From: Paenibacillus sambharensis
GTDB taxonomy: Bacteria > Bacillota > Bacilli > Paenibacillales > Paenibacillaceae
Assembly: GCF_003233845.1 (NCBI RefSeq)
Contig: NZ_QKRB01000063.1
Span: forward strand, 1 to 55,016
Reading direction: 5' to 3'
Length of the DNA stretch: 55,016 bases
Part shown: positions 34,696 through 44,223 of the stretch, piece after piece
Position numbering within the stretch: the stretch's first letter is position 1
Layout of the letters: every line of letters begins with the position of its first letter
Translations under genes and position numbers: made by a program
The notes under the pieces: model-generated
Database searches by the model: none
What the model was told of the DNA's origin: nothing
What the model saw: only the letters and a program-made list of their open reading frames with translations

Positions 34696-35808
34696 CTATT
34701 GCTTCTGCGCACCCTCCGGCTGGCTATCCGCTGCTGGTGCATCCGTGCCATACGTCAGATGGCTGTCGAAGGACGGCTGCATTGGCACGATGTGGTAGAA
34801 GGTCTTGCCCGGGATGAATGGGAGCTCACTGCCGTCCTTCATGATCCGAATCACATCGTCGCCGCCCCGCTGCCATTCCGCTTCAATGACCTTGCCGCCC
34901 TGGAAGAGCATCGCTGGTCCACCGCTGTCAAGATCGACTGCCAGACGGCCCACGTTATCCAGTACCTGATGGGCAGCCCCCAGCACGACCAGATTGGTCG
35001 CCTTCAGCTGCTCACTATTGTTCATATCCACATGGGGCTCGTTATTAATCGAGCGCGCATACAGCCGGCTATCCGCTTCGTAAGCATAGGAGACCTTATA
35101 ATTTTGCATTTGGAACATGATCTCCAGCTTGGTCGCATCCTCGCCCGCAGGCATGGCATCCTTCTCACTGAAGCGGTAGACCGGAATCGTCACCGACTCC
35201 TCATACTTCTTGCTCGCGGCACCTGTGCGGAGCTTCTCGATATCCGTGTACAGGTTGTGAGGCATCTTGCGCGATTTGTCCCGCCAGAAGTAACTGCCTG
35301 CGTTCGATATCTCATCCAGATACGGCTTCTTCTGCCGCTGCAGAATGGCGTAGGCGTCATTGCTGGCACCGGCATGCGAGATTATGGCTTGGTATGATTC
35401 AGCCAGATCAATCAGATACGGCCGAATGCTGCGTACCGGGCCGACCGGATCGGTAAACGTGTCGCTCTGGAATACCGCAATCAGCCTTGTAATACCGCCT
35501 TCAGCGAGTACCTCCCAAATCATATCGGCATGCGTAAGCCCCGACTGGGGGCGTGCTTTACTATGGTTGTTGATCATTACCGCTACCGGACGAATAGCCG
35601 GATCTGCCTGTGTAATCAGTCCTGTGAATGGCGCAACCGGCCCGGCCGGCCCCGGTTCGGCTGAAGACTCGTTGGTCGTGGCCTCATCCTCCTGAGGCGT
35701 CTGGGGAGGCTCTACAGGCTCACTTCCTTTGCCGCAGGACGACAGTACTATCGCAGCAGATACCGCGAGCAGCAGCATCAAGCGGATTCTTCGGGTTATT
35801 CCATTCAA
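34696..35808 (-). CDS. yerB: YerB-like lipoprotein, DUF3048
   Basis: 370 residues from the TTG at 35808, six bases behind AAAGGG; an ATG nine codons upstream has no ribosome binding site. Lipobox LSSC (Cys at about residue 24), a Pro/Glu/Ser linker, then DUF3048 with MINNHSKARPQSGLTHADMI (motif start VAVMINNHS), EGGITRLIAVFQS, GPVRSIRPYLIDLA and HAGASNDAYAIL. The family is secreted or membrane anchored, of unknown function, often near cell-envelope genes. Confidence 0.85.
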   Translation of the reverse strand: MNGITRRIRLMLLLAVSAAIVLSSCGKGSEPVEPPQTPQEDEATTNESSAEPGPAGPVAPFTGLITQADPAIRPVAVMINNHSKARPQSGLTHADMIWEVLAEGGITRLIAVFQSDTFTDPVGPVRSIRPYLIDLAESYQAIISHAGASNDAYAILQRQKKPYLDEISNAGSYFWRDKSRKMPHNLYTDIEKLRTGAASKKYEESVTIPVYRFSEKDAMPAGEDATKLEIMFQMQNYKVSYAYEADSRLYARSINNEPHVDMNNSEQLKATNLVVLGAAHQVLDNVGRLAVDLDSGGPAMLFQGGKVIEAEWQRGGDDVIRIMKDGSELPFIPGKTFYHIVPMQPSFDSHLTYGTDAPAADSQPEGAQKQ

Positions 35809-35893
35809 TACGATCCCTTTCCTTTCCATAGCCACATAGCTTCAGTTTCTTACATTAAACCATAGATAATGGGGTTTGTCCCTATTTGGAAAC

Positions 35894-35934
35894 AAAAAAA
35901 GGACGCTCTCCGGCACCTCGCTGGCCGAACGTCC
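35894..35934 (-). terminator. Terminator after the alpha/beta hydrolase
   Basis: On the minus strand GGACG pairs with CGTCC, with an inner GGC/GCC stem, and is followed by TTTTTTT. Confidence 0.7.
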
Positions 35935-35942
35935 GCTTGTCA

Positions 35943-36764
35943 TTATATACTCCAGTGATGCCACTCCTGCTGGCGCTTCCGGTGCCGGGCCAGCCATTCC
36001 ACGGTGTGCTGGATTGCCTCTTCCTGATGTCTGCGCGTAGAGTACGTATGATCCGCCTGGAAAATAATTTCCTTGTCGCAGGTCCCCTCCTGACGGGTCC
36101 AGAGCACCTTCTGCAGCAGGAAGCTGTAGTCGGCCGGAATCACATCATCACTGGTTCCGTGCAGCAGCAGCACATCGCCGCTGAAACGTCTGGCTGCCTC
36201 GAACGGCTGATGCTCCGACAGCGATTCGAAGAATGCAGGCTGGAACGTATAACCGGCATAATCGGTGCCGCCCTTCTCAATCGCTTCATCATAGCCCTCA
36301 CGCCCGATAATGCGGACGATATCATTGAACGGATACCCGACAGCCGACCAGAGGATGAGGCTGCGCACTCTCTTGTCCTTGACGGCCGTGAGCAGAGCTG
36401 TTGCCCCGCCAAGGCTGTGTCCCAGCAGCGTGATCCGGCTGACATCCACACAGTCCATATCATGCAGGTAATCAAGCGCTGTTCTCGTCTGGTCGATCAT
36501 CGAGTCCAGGCCGAGCGCACCATAATCGCCCGTGCTCTCGCCGCAGCCCGCATAATCGAAGCGAAGCACATAGTAACCGGCATCCGACAGGGCTCTTGCA
36601 GTCTTCACGAACAAGCGGTCTACCCCAATACGGCTTCCGACAAAGCCATGGCAGATAATGACCGCCGGCGCCTTGCAGCCGTGCCGCTCGTCATCGATCC
36701 GGGGATAATGCAGCGTTGCCGCAAGCTCCAAGCCTTCGTGCCGCAGTACAATTGTCTTCTCCAT
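35943..36764 (-). CDS. Alpha/beta hydrolase
   Basis: 273 residues, ATG behind GGGAGG. VIICHGFVGSRIG (oxyanion region), YAGCGESTGDY, nucleophile Ser in ITLLGHSLGGATALL, acidic residue in LLLHGTSDDVIP and catalytic His in FQADHTYS are present. It resembles cinnamoyl esterase or serine aminopeptidase S33-type hydrolases. Substrate unknown. Monocistronic. Confidence 0.85.
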   Translation of the reverse strand: MEKTIVLRHEGLELAATLHYPRIDDERHGCKAPAVIICHGFVGSRIGVDRLFVKTARALSDAGYYVLRFDYAGCGESTGDYGALGLDSMIDQTRTALDYLHDMDCVDVSRITLLGHSLGGATALLTAVKDKRVRSLILWSAVGYPFNDIVRIIGREGYDEAIEKGGTDYAGYTFQPAFFESLSEHQPFEAARRFSGDVLLLHGTSDDVIPADYSFLLQKVLWTRQEGTCDKEIIFQADHTYSTRRHQEEAIQHTVEWLARHRKRQQEWHHWSI

Positions 36765-37074
36765 GTTCCAATCATCCTCCCGAATATTACACGCCGGCCA
36801 GCCCTGCTGTACTGCCAGCGGTCATCCTTCTATCATTTATCCCTTGCGGGGAAGCTATACCAATCATTCATTTATAATTCCAATATGATTACTTGGATAT
36901 AATCATATCGCCATTCTTCATCCCTGTCAATCCTTACCGGTCTAATTTTAGCTGACGGCAGCCACTGCACAAGAACAGGGATTTGAGCAGAAGCGCCCAA
37001 ATCCCTGTGAAGTCTGCTTTACAGCCACACGGGCAAGGAGCACATTCAAGCTCCTTGCCCGTTCTTCTGACAAC
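36765..37074. other. Intergenic stretch with two strong hairpins
   Basis: No gene is seen. A stem ACAGGGATTT / AAATCCCTGT lies at 36975-37008 and a second, CGGGCAAGGAGC / GCTCCTTGCCCG, at 37030-37061. The second probably ends the small membrane protein gene; neither has a good T-run on the minus strand. The AT-rich part near 36830-36920 should hold the hydrolase promoter. Confidence 0.5.
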
Positions 37075-37413
37075 TTACCAGCGCTGCGGCGGCGGAGGAG
37101 GCGGTATATAACCGTCCCGCTCCCGGCGATCCGGCTGGATCGCGAGAACCAGTAGAATAAGTGCCGTAATCCAGTGCAGGATCATACCCACAATTGGGAT
37201 GAATCCCAGCACCGAGGTTGCAATACCCGCCCCGCTGCCTACGATGCTTCTCTGGTCACGCAGACAGAGCACCAGCGTCACGATATGCAGGAAGAACATA
37301 ACAAGCAGCGGCGTCCAGGCATTAGCAATAATGAAGGCGCCGCCGAGCAGAGGGATTCCCAGGAAAGCTTCTGCCAAACAGGTAATCCACAGCATAATTC
37401 TTGCCGGACTCAT
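37075..37413 (-). CDS. Small membrane protein with Pro-rich tail
   Basis: 112 residues; ATG behind GGGGAGATGAAAG. Two or three membrane segments (about 4-27, 32-50, 58-92) and a cytoplasmic tail ending DGYIPPPPPPQRW. The family is not recognised. It stands alone. Confidence 0.65.
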   Translation of the reverse strand: MSPARIMLWITCLAEAFLGIPLLGGAFIIANAWTPLLVMFFLHIVTLVLCLRDQRSIVGSGAGIATSVLGFIPIVGMILHWITALILLVLAIQPDRRERDGYIPPPPPPQRW

Positions 37414-37525
37414 CTTTCATCTCCCCTTCACCTTAGGATTAATCGACTAACCCCAAGGTCATGTTCCCATTTCACCGTCCGCTAGCCTGCCAGCGGATAA
37501 AGTGTTACTTTACCATACGTATGAA

Positions 37526-38638
37526 CTACAATCCGGTTACAATGGATTCCGGTGCAGGCGTCATTACGATGCAGACCGGCTTCGCTGTTTTGTAGGGAGG
37601 CCCTGCTGGCACTGCCAGTCCCTGATGATCAAGCCGCAGCACGACGATCGAATCCGTGTCCTGGTTAGCTGCCAGCACATATCTGCCGCCCGGTGCTACC
37701 GCAAAGTTGCGCGGCGTCATGCCGCCGGTCGATATATGGCCCACTGGCTTAAGGCGGCCGTCCTCCTCCAGCTCGTAGACAGCCAGGCTGTCATGGCCAC
37801 GGTTCGAGGCATACAGATACTTGCCATCCACACTGAAGTGGATATCGGCAGCCGTGCTTTCCTTATCGAAGGACAGCGGCAGCATCGGGATCGTCTGCAG
37901 CTGTTCCCCTGTCACCTGCCCGCTCTCCTCATCCTTATTGAAGGAGAAGACTGTAACAGTGGAGCTAAGTTCCTCCAGCACATAGATCAGCGGCAGCTCA
38001 CGGTGAAAACAAGCGTGACGCGGTCCCGCTCCCGGTGCGGATACAAGCTCGCCCGCGTGCTGAAATGCACCTGTCCCTAGATCGTTCGTATAGATGACGA
38101 CACGGTCAGTGCCGAGATCCGGGACAATCCGGTAATCACCAGACGGATCACTGATGACCGAATGCGGATGCGGCTTCGTCTGGCGGTCCGGATGAATGCT
38201 GGCTCCCTCATGCTGCACAGTGTCCGTCATCGGCATGATGGCGCCGTCCTGCCCGATCGGAAACACGCATACGTTGCCGCCCTCATAGTTAACCGCATAC
38301 AGCCAGTTTCCGCTCGGGTCCAGACTGAGATGACAGGCAGCTGCTCCCTTGGTAGACTGCCGATTCATCAGCTCCATTGCTCCGGTCTCCCGGTTCACAT
38401 GAATCGCCACAACTTCTCCATCTTCATTCTCGCTTACCGCATACAGAATGTAACGCTTCTCGTCGAAAGCCAGGAACGATGGATTTGTAACCCCACAGGT
38501 CCCGCCGTGCTGTCTGAGCTTCCCCGTCTCAGAGTCAAACAACAGTACATTTATCCCCTGTTCTTCCGACGCTGCGTATGATCCCGTAAAAACCAGCCAG
38601 TACCGCTGGTCTGCCGATTCCATGCTGTTCTTAGTCAA
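37526..38638 (-). CDS. Lactonase family protein (6-phosphogluconolactonase type)
   Basis: 370 residues with a TTG start eight bases behind GGGAGG. The seven-bladed beta-propeller of the Pgl/YkgB lactonase family is seen as repeats such as GTCGVTNPSFLAFD, ACHLSLDPSGNWLYAVNYEG, KPHPHSVISDPSG, ADIHFSVDGKYLYASNRGHD and TPRNFAVAPGGRYVLAANQD. These hydrolyse 6-phosphogluconolactone. The zwf gene lies 2.6 kb away on the same strand, which supports the pentose-phosphate role. Confidence 0.8.
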   Translation of the reverse strand: MTKNSMESADQRYWLVFTGSYAASEEQGINVLLFDSETGKLRQHGGTCGVTNPSFLAFDEKRYILYAVSENEDGEVVAIHVNRETGAMELMNRQSTKGAAACHLSLDPSGNWLYAVNYEGGNVCVFPIGQDGAIMPMTDTVQHEGASIHPDRQTKPHPHSVISDPSGDYRIVPDLGTDRVVIYTNDLGTGAFQHAGELVSAPGAGPRHACFHRELPLIYVLEELSSTVTVFSFNKDEESGQVTGEQLQTIPMLPLSFDKESTAADIHFSVDGKYLYASNRGHDSLAVYELEEDGRLKPVGHISTGGMTPRNFAVAPGGRYVLAANQDTDSIVVLRLDHQGLAVPAGPPYKTAKPVCIVMTPAPESIVTGL

Positions 38639-38957
38639 TCTTAACGCCTCCCTATCTCGTTATGTATCCATTCTTCCCTACTACCCGTCTGCCATTATTC
38701 TAAACGCATGCCCTACCTTCACTCTACCATTCCTGACGCTGCTATGAAAGGCAATCACCTATTTATGCCAATGCATTCCTGTTTCTTTTCAAACAAGCAT
38801 CTCCCTGAGCAAACAATTCGACCTTCCGGAGCATGAACTGCTGTGAGGCCGGTATATACAGCAAAAGACTCCCGGACAAAAGAGAGGAATTCCTCAGTCA
38901 TCCGGAAGTCTGATGTTGTCATTTAAACGGATATGGCATGCAGGATACGCGCTGCCC
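38639..38957. other. Intergenic stretch with terminator
   Basis: The only clear element is a long hairpin at 38868-38910: GACTcCCGGA pairs with TCCGGaAGTC and an inner palindrome GAGGAATTCCTC lies between them. It would end the prfC transcript on the minus strand, where TTTTGC follows. No gene is seen. Confidence 0.6.
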
Positions 38958-40544
38958 TTAAGGCGCCGTCTCCAGGAATTTCGTGGTCGGGTTCTTATCC
39001 ATCGCAGTCCGCATTGCGTACTCATTCTCGAACAGCGCAACATAGTTGCCCTTCTTGTCCTTCACCAGCGTCGAGTTAATCCGGTACTTGGACGGGTCGA
39101 CATTGTCATCGACGATCCAGCGTGCGAACTGGAATGTCATCCGGTGCAGCTGGATATCCACCCCGTACTCACCCTTCATCCGGTACTCGAACACCTCGAA
39201 CTGCAGCTGGCCCACAACGCCGAGAATCGTCTCTTCAAAACCGCTGGTCGTATGGAACACCTGGATGGTGCCCTCCTCTGTCAGCTGGTCGATCCCCTTC
39301 TGGTACTGCTTGTGCTTCAGCGCGTTCTTGACGGTTACCTTGGCGAAAATCTCCGGCGAGAACGTTGGCAGCTCGTCGAAGACCACTTCCTTGCCCTGCG
39401 ACAGTGAATCGCCGATCCGGAAGATTCCGGGATCGAACAAGCCGACAATGTCGCCAGGATAAGCGGATTGTACAATGTCACGGTCCTGCGCCAGGAACTG
39501 CTGCGGCTGCGACAGCTTGATCTCCTTGCCAGCGCGCACATGCTTGACGCTCATCCCGCGGTCGAACCGTCCCGAGCAGACCCGCAGGAATGCGATCCGG
39601 TCACGGTGAGCCGGGTTCATATTCGCCTGGATTTTGAAGATATAGCCGCTGAACTTCTCCGATACCGGCTCGATCTCCCCATCGGTCGACTTGCGCGGTG
39701 TTGGAGAGGGCGCAAGCTGCAGGAAGTTCTCCAGGAACGTCTGCACGCCGAAGTTATTAACCGCACTGCCGAAGAAGACTGGCGTCAGCTCGCCGCGGCG
39801 CACCTTCTCATAGTCGAACTGGTCGCCGGCAACATCCAGCAGCTCCAGGTCCTGCTTCAGCTGGTCATGCATGAACTCCCCGGCCATCTCGCGGATGATT
39901 GGATCGTTATAGTCCTCCACCTTGCGAACCTCAATCTTGGTATGGTCCTTGCCCTGGAACAGCTCAACCTGATTCTTCATCCGGTCATAGACGCCGCACA
40001 GGTCCCGGCCCATGCCGATTGGCCAGTTCATGGGAACGGACCGGATGCCGAGAACCCGCTCAATCTCTTCCATCAGATCGAACGGGCTCTGGCCTTCACG
40101 GTCCAGCTTGTTAATGAAGGTGAAGATCGGAATGCCGCGCTTGCTGCATACCTGAAACAGCTTGATCGTCTGCGCCTCGACGCCCTTGGCGACGTCGATC
40201 AGCATGACCGCGCTGTCGGCGGCTGTCAGCGTCCGGTAGGTGTCCTCACTGAAGTCCTGGTGGCCAGGGGTATCCAGAATGTTGACCCGGTGTCCGCTGT
40301 AGTCGAACTGCATAACACTGGAAGTAACCGAGATGCCGCGCTGCTTCTCGATTTCCATCCAGTCGGATGTGGCATGGCGGCTGGCCTTGCGGGCCTTGAC
40401 CGTGCCGGCTTCGCGGATAGCTCCCCCGAACAGGAGGAGCTTCTCGGTAAGGGTTGTTTTACCCGCGTCCGGGTGGGAGATGATCGCAAACGTGCGTCTG
40501 CGATCGACTTCTGATTTTATTTCTTCCGTTAACGGTTTACTCAT
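38958..40544 (-). CDS. prfC: Peptide chain release factor 3
   Basis: 528 residues; ATG behind AAGGGATAACACG. Translational GTPase with G1 SHPDAGKTT (about residues 23-31), switch motif RGISVTSSV, G3 DTPGHQDFSED and G4 NKLD. The RF3-specific C-terminal domain is complete (GVVGQLQFEVFEYRMKGEYG). It recycles RF1/RF2 from the ribosome after termination. The gene follows the cyclase gene by 17 bases and zwf, so the three may be one operon. Confidence 0.95.
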   Translation of the reverse strand: MSKPLTEEIKSEVDRRRTFAIISHPDAGKTTLTEKLLLFGGAIREAGTVKARKASRHATSDWMEIEKQRGISVTSSVMQFDYSGHRVNILDTPGHQDFSEDTYRTLTAADSAVMLIDVAKGVEAQTIKLFQVCSKRGIPIFTFINKLDREGQSPFDLMEEIERVLGIRSVPMNWPIGMGRDLCGVYDRMKNQVELFQGKDHTKIEVRKVEDYNDPIIREMAGEFMHDQLKQDLELLDVAGDQFDYEKVRRGELTPVFFGSAVNNFGVQTFLENFLQLAPSPTPRKSTDGEIEPVSEKFSGYIFKIQANMNPAHRDRIAFLRVCSGRFDRGMSVKHVRAGKEIKLSQPQQFLAQDRDIVQSAYPGDIVGLFDPGIFRIGDSLSQGKEVVFDELPTFSPEIFAKVTVKNALKHKQYQKGIDQLTEEGTIQVFHTTSGFEETILGVVGQLQFEVFEYRMKGEYGVDIQLHRMTFQFARWIVDDNVDPSKYRINSTLVKDKKGNYVALFENEYAMRTAMDKNPTTKFLETAP

Positions 40545-40561
40545 CGTGTTATCCCTTCATC

Positions 40562-41188
40562 TTAAGCATTGGCGATCAGGAAGGCCCTCGCCGGCGCGCC
40601 ATCGATACCCGTAAGCTTGAGCGGGGCGATGACCATGAAATACGTGCCCGGCAGAACATCCTTCAGCCGGAGCCCTTCCGCGATAATGATATTGTTGCGG
40701 AACAGCGGGCGGTGCGTTGTATATTCCGGCTGCGAACGCTCGATGCCGAGCGAATCGATCCCCACGCCGCGGATGCCCGCTTCGATCAGGTAGCGTGCGC
40801 CGTCTTCCTTCACATAGATAAATTCCGGGTCGAATGCATCGGTGAACGAATTCTTCGTCTTCAGCAGCACCCATTCGCCCTTCTGCAGGTTGTGCGGCTC
40901 CAGATCCTCACGCGTAATGCCGTCCTCGACATGCGTCAGGTCCAGCACCCGGCAGGTGCCGACGAGCTGCTCCAGCCCGATCGTCTCAACCGTAGCGCCA
41001 TCCTCCAGCATATGCAGCGGCGCATCAATATGCGTGCCGCCGTGGCAGTCTACGTCGATCCGTGTTTCATGCGTCTTGCCCGTTTGAAAATTCGAGGAGT
41101 TGTAGATCTTCGGCTTCTTCTCCTCTTTATTCTTGTAGACAGGCATGCTGTCTTCAATAGTCATGGAAATATCGATAATCTTGAACAT
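40562..41188 (-). CDS. Cyclase / kynurenine formamidase-like protein
   Basis: 208 residues; ATG behind GAGGAGGAC, 16 bases after zwf. The metal-binding signature HGGTHIDAPLHM (about residues 49-60) defines the cyclase/KynB family, which hydrolyses N-formylkynurenine or related amides. SLGIERSQPEYTTHRPLF fits the second part of the active site. No other kynurenine genes are nearby, so the substrate is open. Confidence 0.85.
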   Translation of the reverse strand: MFKIIDISMTIEDSMPVYKNKEEKKPKIYNSSNFQTGKTHETRIDVDCHGGTHIDAPLHMLEDGATVETIGLEQLVGTCRVLDLTHVEDGITREDLEPHNLQKGEWVLLKTKNSFTDAFDPEFIYVKEDGARYLIEAGIRGVGIDSLGIERSQPEYTTHRPLFRNNIIIAEGLRLKDVLPGTYFMVIAPLKLTGIDGAPARAFLIANA

Positions 41189-41204
41189 CGTGGAGTCCTC
41201 CTCC

Positions 41205-42773
41205 TTATTTGCCCGAGTTGCTGATCCAGACGACGTTGTCTTCTTCCTGTCCGTTAACCGGCCACCAGTGGTACCCGTCTTCCGCCAGCAGTCTGTCAGC
41301 CTGCTGCGGTCCCCAAGAGCCTGCAGCGTACTGCATCAGATCAGAAGTCGATTCCCGCCATGCGGCAGCAATCTTGTCCACGAACGTCCAGGCATGGGAC
41401 ACTTCATCCCAGCGGGTGAAGTAAGTCGAGTCGCCCTGCACCGCATCATGGAGCAGCGTCTCGTACGCTTCCGGTGTGTTGATGCCCACCTGGCAGCTCT
41501 GGCAGAATTCCATCGCGACCGGCTGGATCTGCGAATCCGTACCCGGCTTCTTCGCGTTGATCTTGATGTAGATGCCCTCCATCGGATTAACGCGAATCAC
41601 CAGCAGGTTCGGCTGCAGAGAATGCTTGCGGGAGAACAGCACGTTATCCGGCGCATTCTTGAACTCGATGACAACCTCGGTTGTCTTGACCGGCAGGCGC
41701 TTGCCTGTGCGGATGTAGAACGGCACACCGGCCCAGCGGAAGTTGTCCACGAATACCTTGGCTGCAAAATAAGTCTCCGTCGTCGATTCCGGATTCACAG
41801 AATCTTCCTGGCGGTAGCCCTTCAGCTCCTTGCCTCTCAGCGAGCCTTCGGCATACTGGCCGCGCACCACGCGCTTGCGAACATCATCAGACGACGCAAA
41901 CTGGCGAAGCGAGCGGAGCACCTTCACCTTCTCATCGCGGATATCCTCCGGATGCTCCCGGCTTGGCGGTTCCATGGCAATCATCGTCAGCATCTGCAGC
42001 ATGTGGTTCTGGCCCATGTCGCGGAGAGCGCCTGACTTGTCATAGTACCCGCCGCGGTCTTCAACGCCCACGGTCTCGGACAGCGTGATCTGCACGTTGG
42101 CAATATGATCCCGGTTCCAGAGCGGCTCGAAGAAGGCGTTCGCGAAGCGGATGACCTCGATGTTCTGAACCATTTCCTTGCCCAGGTAGTGGTCGATCCG
42201 GTAGATCTCTTCTTCCTTGAACACCTGGCTAAGCTGCTCATTAAGCAGCTGTGCAGATGGCAGATCGTAGCCGAACGGCTTCTCGATGACCAGTCTGTGC
42301 CAGCCTGGCGACTGAAGCAGACCGCCTTCACGCAGGTTGAACGATACGGGTCCGAACAGCTCCGGCGCCAGCGCCAGGTAGAACAGGCGGTTGCCCTTGA
42401 TCTCGAACTTGCGGTCCAGCTCCTCCGACAGTACATTCAGCTCGCGGAAGCCGTCCACATTGTTAATGTCGAGCGACATGTAGACAAAATGCTGGGCGAA
42501 CCGGTTCCACAGCTCGGCATCGGTTGCCTTATAGCGGCAGAACTCATTAATCGAATCATACAGGTCGCTGCGGAATTGGTCGTTCGTCCGGGGACGGCGG
42601 GCCAGTCCAACAACAGCGAAATCTTCTGCAAGCTTGCCTTCTTTATACAGGCTGAACAGCGCCGGGAAAAGCTTGCGCTTAGCCAAATCTCCAGTTGCTC
42701 CGAACAGATAAAAAACGGCGCCGGATGGTGCCGGCATTTGCCCTTGATTGTATTGTTCTGTCATAATCCTCAT
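41205..42773 (-). CDS. zwf: Glucose-6-phosphate 1-dehydrogenase
   Basis: 522 residues; ATG behind AAAGGA (a second ATG three codons on is possible). NADP-binding FGATGDLAKRKLFPAL, the active-site motif RIDHYLGKEMVQN (about residue 200), and the C-terminal KPGTDSQIQPVAMEF are present. It makes 6-phosphogluconolactone and NADPH, the first step of the oxidative pentose phosphate pathway. Together with the nearby lactonase gene two steps of the route are covered. Confidence 0.95.
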   Translation of the reverse strand: MRIMTEQYNQGQMPAPSGAVFYLFGATGDLAKRKLFPALFSLYKEGKLAEDFAVVGLARRPRTNDQFRSDLYDSINEFCRYKATDAELWNRFAQHFVYMSLDINNVDGFRELNVLSEELDRKFEIKGNRLFYLALAPELFGPVSFNLREGGLLQSPGWHRLVIEKPFGYDLPSAQLLNEQLSQVFKEEEIYRIDHYLGKEMVQNIEVIRFANAFFEPLWNRDHIANVQITLSETVGVEDRGGYYDKSGALRDMGQNHMLQMLTMIAMEPPSREHPEDIRDEKVKVLRSLRQFASSDDVRKRVVRGQYAEGSLRGKELKGYRQEDSVNPESTTETYFAAKVFVDNFRWAGVPFYIRTGKRLPVKTTEVVIEFKNAPDNVLFSRKHSLQPNLLVIRVNPMEGIYIKINAKKPGTDSQIQPVAMEFCQSCQVGINTPEAYETLLHDAVQGDSTYFTRWDEVSHAWTFVDKIAAAWRESTSDLMQYAAGSWGPQQADRLLAEDGYHWWPVNGQEEDNVVWISNSGK

Positions 42774-42989
42774 TCTTTCCTTTATGTATTTTTAAGTATT
42801 GACAGACCGTCATTTCATGATATGTAGTTTAACATACTCGAATGAGAATCGCTATTAATGAGGCTATAAAAATAATTGATGAAGAATGCAAAAACCGTGA
42901 ATATATCGGGAAAACCCGGGGATGAGTAAGAGCGCTTCCGGCAAGCTATGCGGCGACTTTCACTTCCCGTTATTGTTAGTGAGCACCTG

Positions 42990-44093
42990 CTATGGCACCC
43001 TGCTGTAATCTCCTGTGATAAGCGGCACGCCCCCTGTCAGCTGCCAGCGCCCCGCCGTGCTGTCCCAGTGAGAAGCAAGCTGCAGATTAACCTTATTTTC
43101 CCCACTGTACGTGAACAGCTTGAGCCCAGATGTAAAATAAACGTCGCTGGCTGTTCCGCCCCCGTCATAGGATTCCACTCTAATGGCATCCGCAGCTTCT
43201 GCAATCCGCTCGTATGATTCCGCCGTACGCGCTTCCCCGCGGAATGTCAGGCTTCGGGCCGCCGATGCATCCAGCAGGCCGTCGATGATGCTGATTTGCT
43301 GCAGAAATTCAGACCTGGGTAGCCCCGGGCTGCCTTCAAAGAGCAGGACAGAGCGGGATTCTGGCATTCCAGCTTCAGTCCCTGTATCACTGGACCAGCC
43401 AGCTTCTGCTGCGCTGACCTCTAATGTACTGACCACTGTTGTGCTGGCCGCAGATGGGCTGCGCTCTGCGCTGTTAACCTCTGCTGGGCTGATGTCTGCT
43501 GTCTTGACCGCTGCTGTAATGCTCTCCATTGAGGTGCGCTCGACTGCACTTCTCTCTGCTGTGCCGATCCATGCTGTGCTGCTCTTGGCTGCACTAACCC
43601 TTGCCGGGCCGCCTTTTTCTGACGCGCTGCTCTTGGCTGCACTTCTCTCTGCTGTGTCGATCTCTGCTGTACTGCTCTCTTCTGCGCCTTCCGGCAAGCC
43701 GGTACCAGCCTCCCGCCATAAGACCACGCGATGCAGCGGTCCGGCGTGCTCGGCCTTCTCGTCGCTTGTTGGCGTCAGCTCCAATTCCTTAATCAGCTCT
43801 GCGCTCTCCTCAGCTGTCAGGCTGCTGTCCCATCGGGCGGACCAGCCCGCCTTCTCCGAGCCTCCCGCCAATTCGTCATCCGCCCACCTCCACAGCCGGG
43901 CTGCATCCTCCGAGAGTATGCTCTCCATCCCCGGCGTCACAGAAGCGAGTCCTTCTTCGCCCGGCTGGCGGTTCATCCACACGGCTGCGGCCGCAGCAAT
44001 AAGCAGTACAGCAAGTGCTATTATGGTGCCCTTGGGCTTGCCGCCGGCCGGGCGGTGCTGATCTTGCGGCCTCGTAATCAAGTGCTGCTCCAC
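42990..44093 (-). CDS. ywmB: YwmB-like secreted protein with pentapeptide-repeat insert
   Basis: 367 residues from a GTG at 44093, nine bases behind GAGGGG; earlier ATGs lack a site. One N-terminal membrane segment (about residues 24-42) anchors or exports it. The flanks fit YwmB (DUF1779, TATA-box-binding-like fold): SVTPGMESILSEDAARLWRW region, AEESAELIKELEL, then DGLLDASAARSLTFRG and DSTAGRWQLTG. Between them, about residues 140-235, lies a Ser/Ala/Thr/Glu-rich tract of repeating five-residue units (x-S-T-A-E). YwmB is normally shorter, so the tract is an insertion. Family function is unknown. Confidence 0.7.
   Translation of the reverse strand: MEQHLITRPQDQHRPAGGKPKGTIIALAVLLIAAAAAVWMNRQPGEEGLASVTPGMESILSEDAARLWRWADDELAGGSEKAGWSARWDSSLTAEESAELIKELELTPTSDEKAEHAGPLHRVVLWREAGTGLPEGAEESSTAEIDTAERSAAKSSASEKGGPARVSAAKSSTAWIGTAERSAVERTSMESITAAVKTADISPAEVNSAERSPSAASTTVVSTLEVSAAEAGWSSDTGTEAGMPESRSVLLFEGSPGLPRSEFLQQISIIDGLLDASAARSLTFRGEARTAESYERIAEAADAIRVESYDGGGTASDVYFTSGLKLFTYSGENKVNLQLASHWDSTAGRWQLTGGVPLITGDYSRVP
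43405..43685 (-). repeat. Degenerate 15-bp tandem repeats inside ywmB-like gene
   Basis: About 18 units of 15 bases with CTCTGCTGT-like cores on the plus strand, coding on the minus strand for pentapeptides such as DTAER, VNSAE, IGTAE, ISPAE. The reading frame is kept throughout. Confidence 0.75.
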
Positions 44094-44223
44094 CTTATGT
44101 TTCCCCTCTTTCATCCTTGTCATAAGACATTTTGCCCGCATACTTGGGTGTCTGACCATACGCATATGCCCCTGGGTGAATACACTGACTGCAAGAAGCC
44201 TTACTGGAGGTGTAATAACCATC

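Noticed and set aside
35886-36902. Long plus-strand open frame (338 codons) opposite the alpha/beta hydrolase
   Set aside because: The minus-strand hydrolase has complete catalytic motifs and a good start; the plus frame has none.
39468-40514. Plus-strand open frame (348 codons) opposite prfC
   Set aside because: prfC is unmistakable on the minus strand; the other frame has no family features or ribosome binding site.
42799-42827. Plus-strand TTGACA promoter in the zwf upstream region
   Set aside because: The -10 is poor and no plus-strand gene follows; likely chance.
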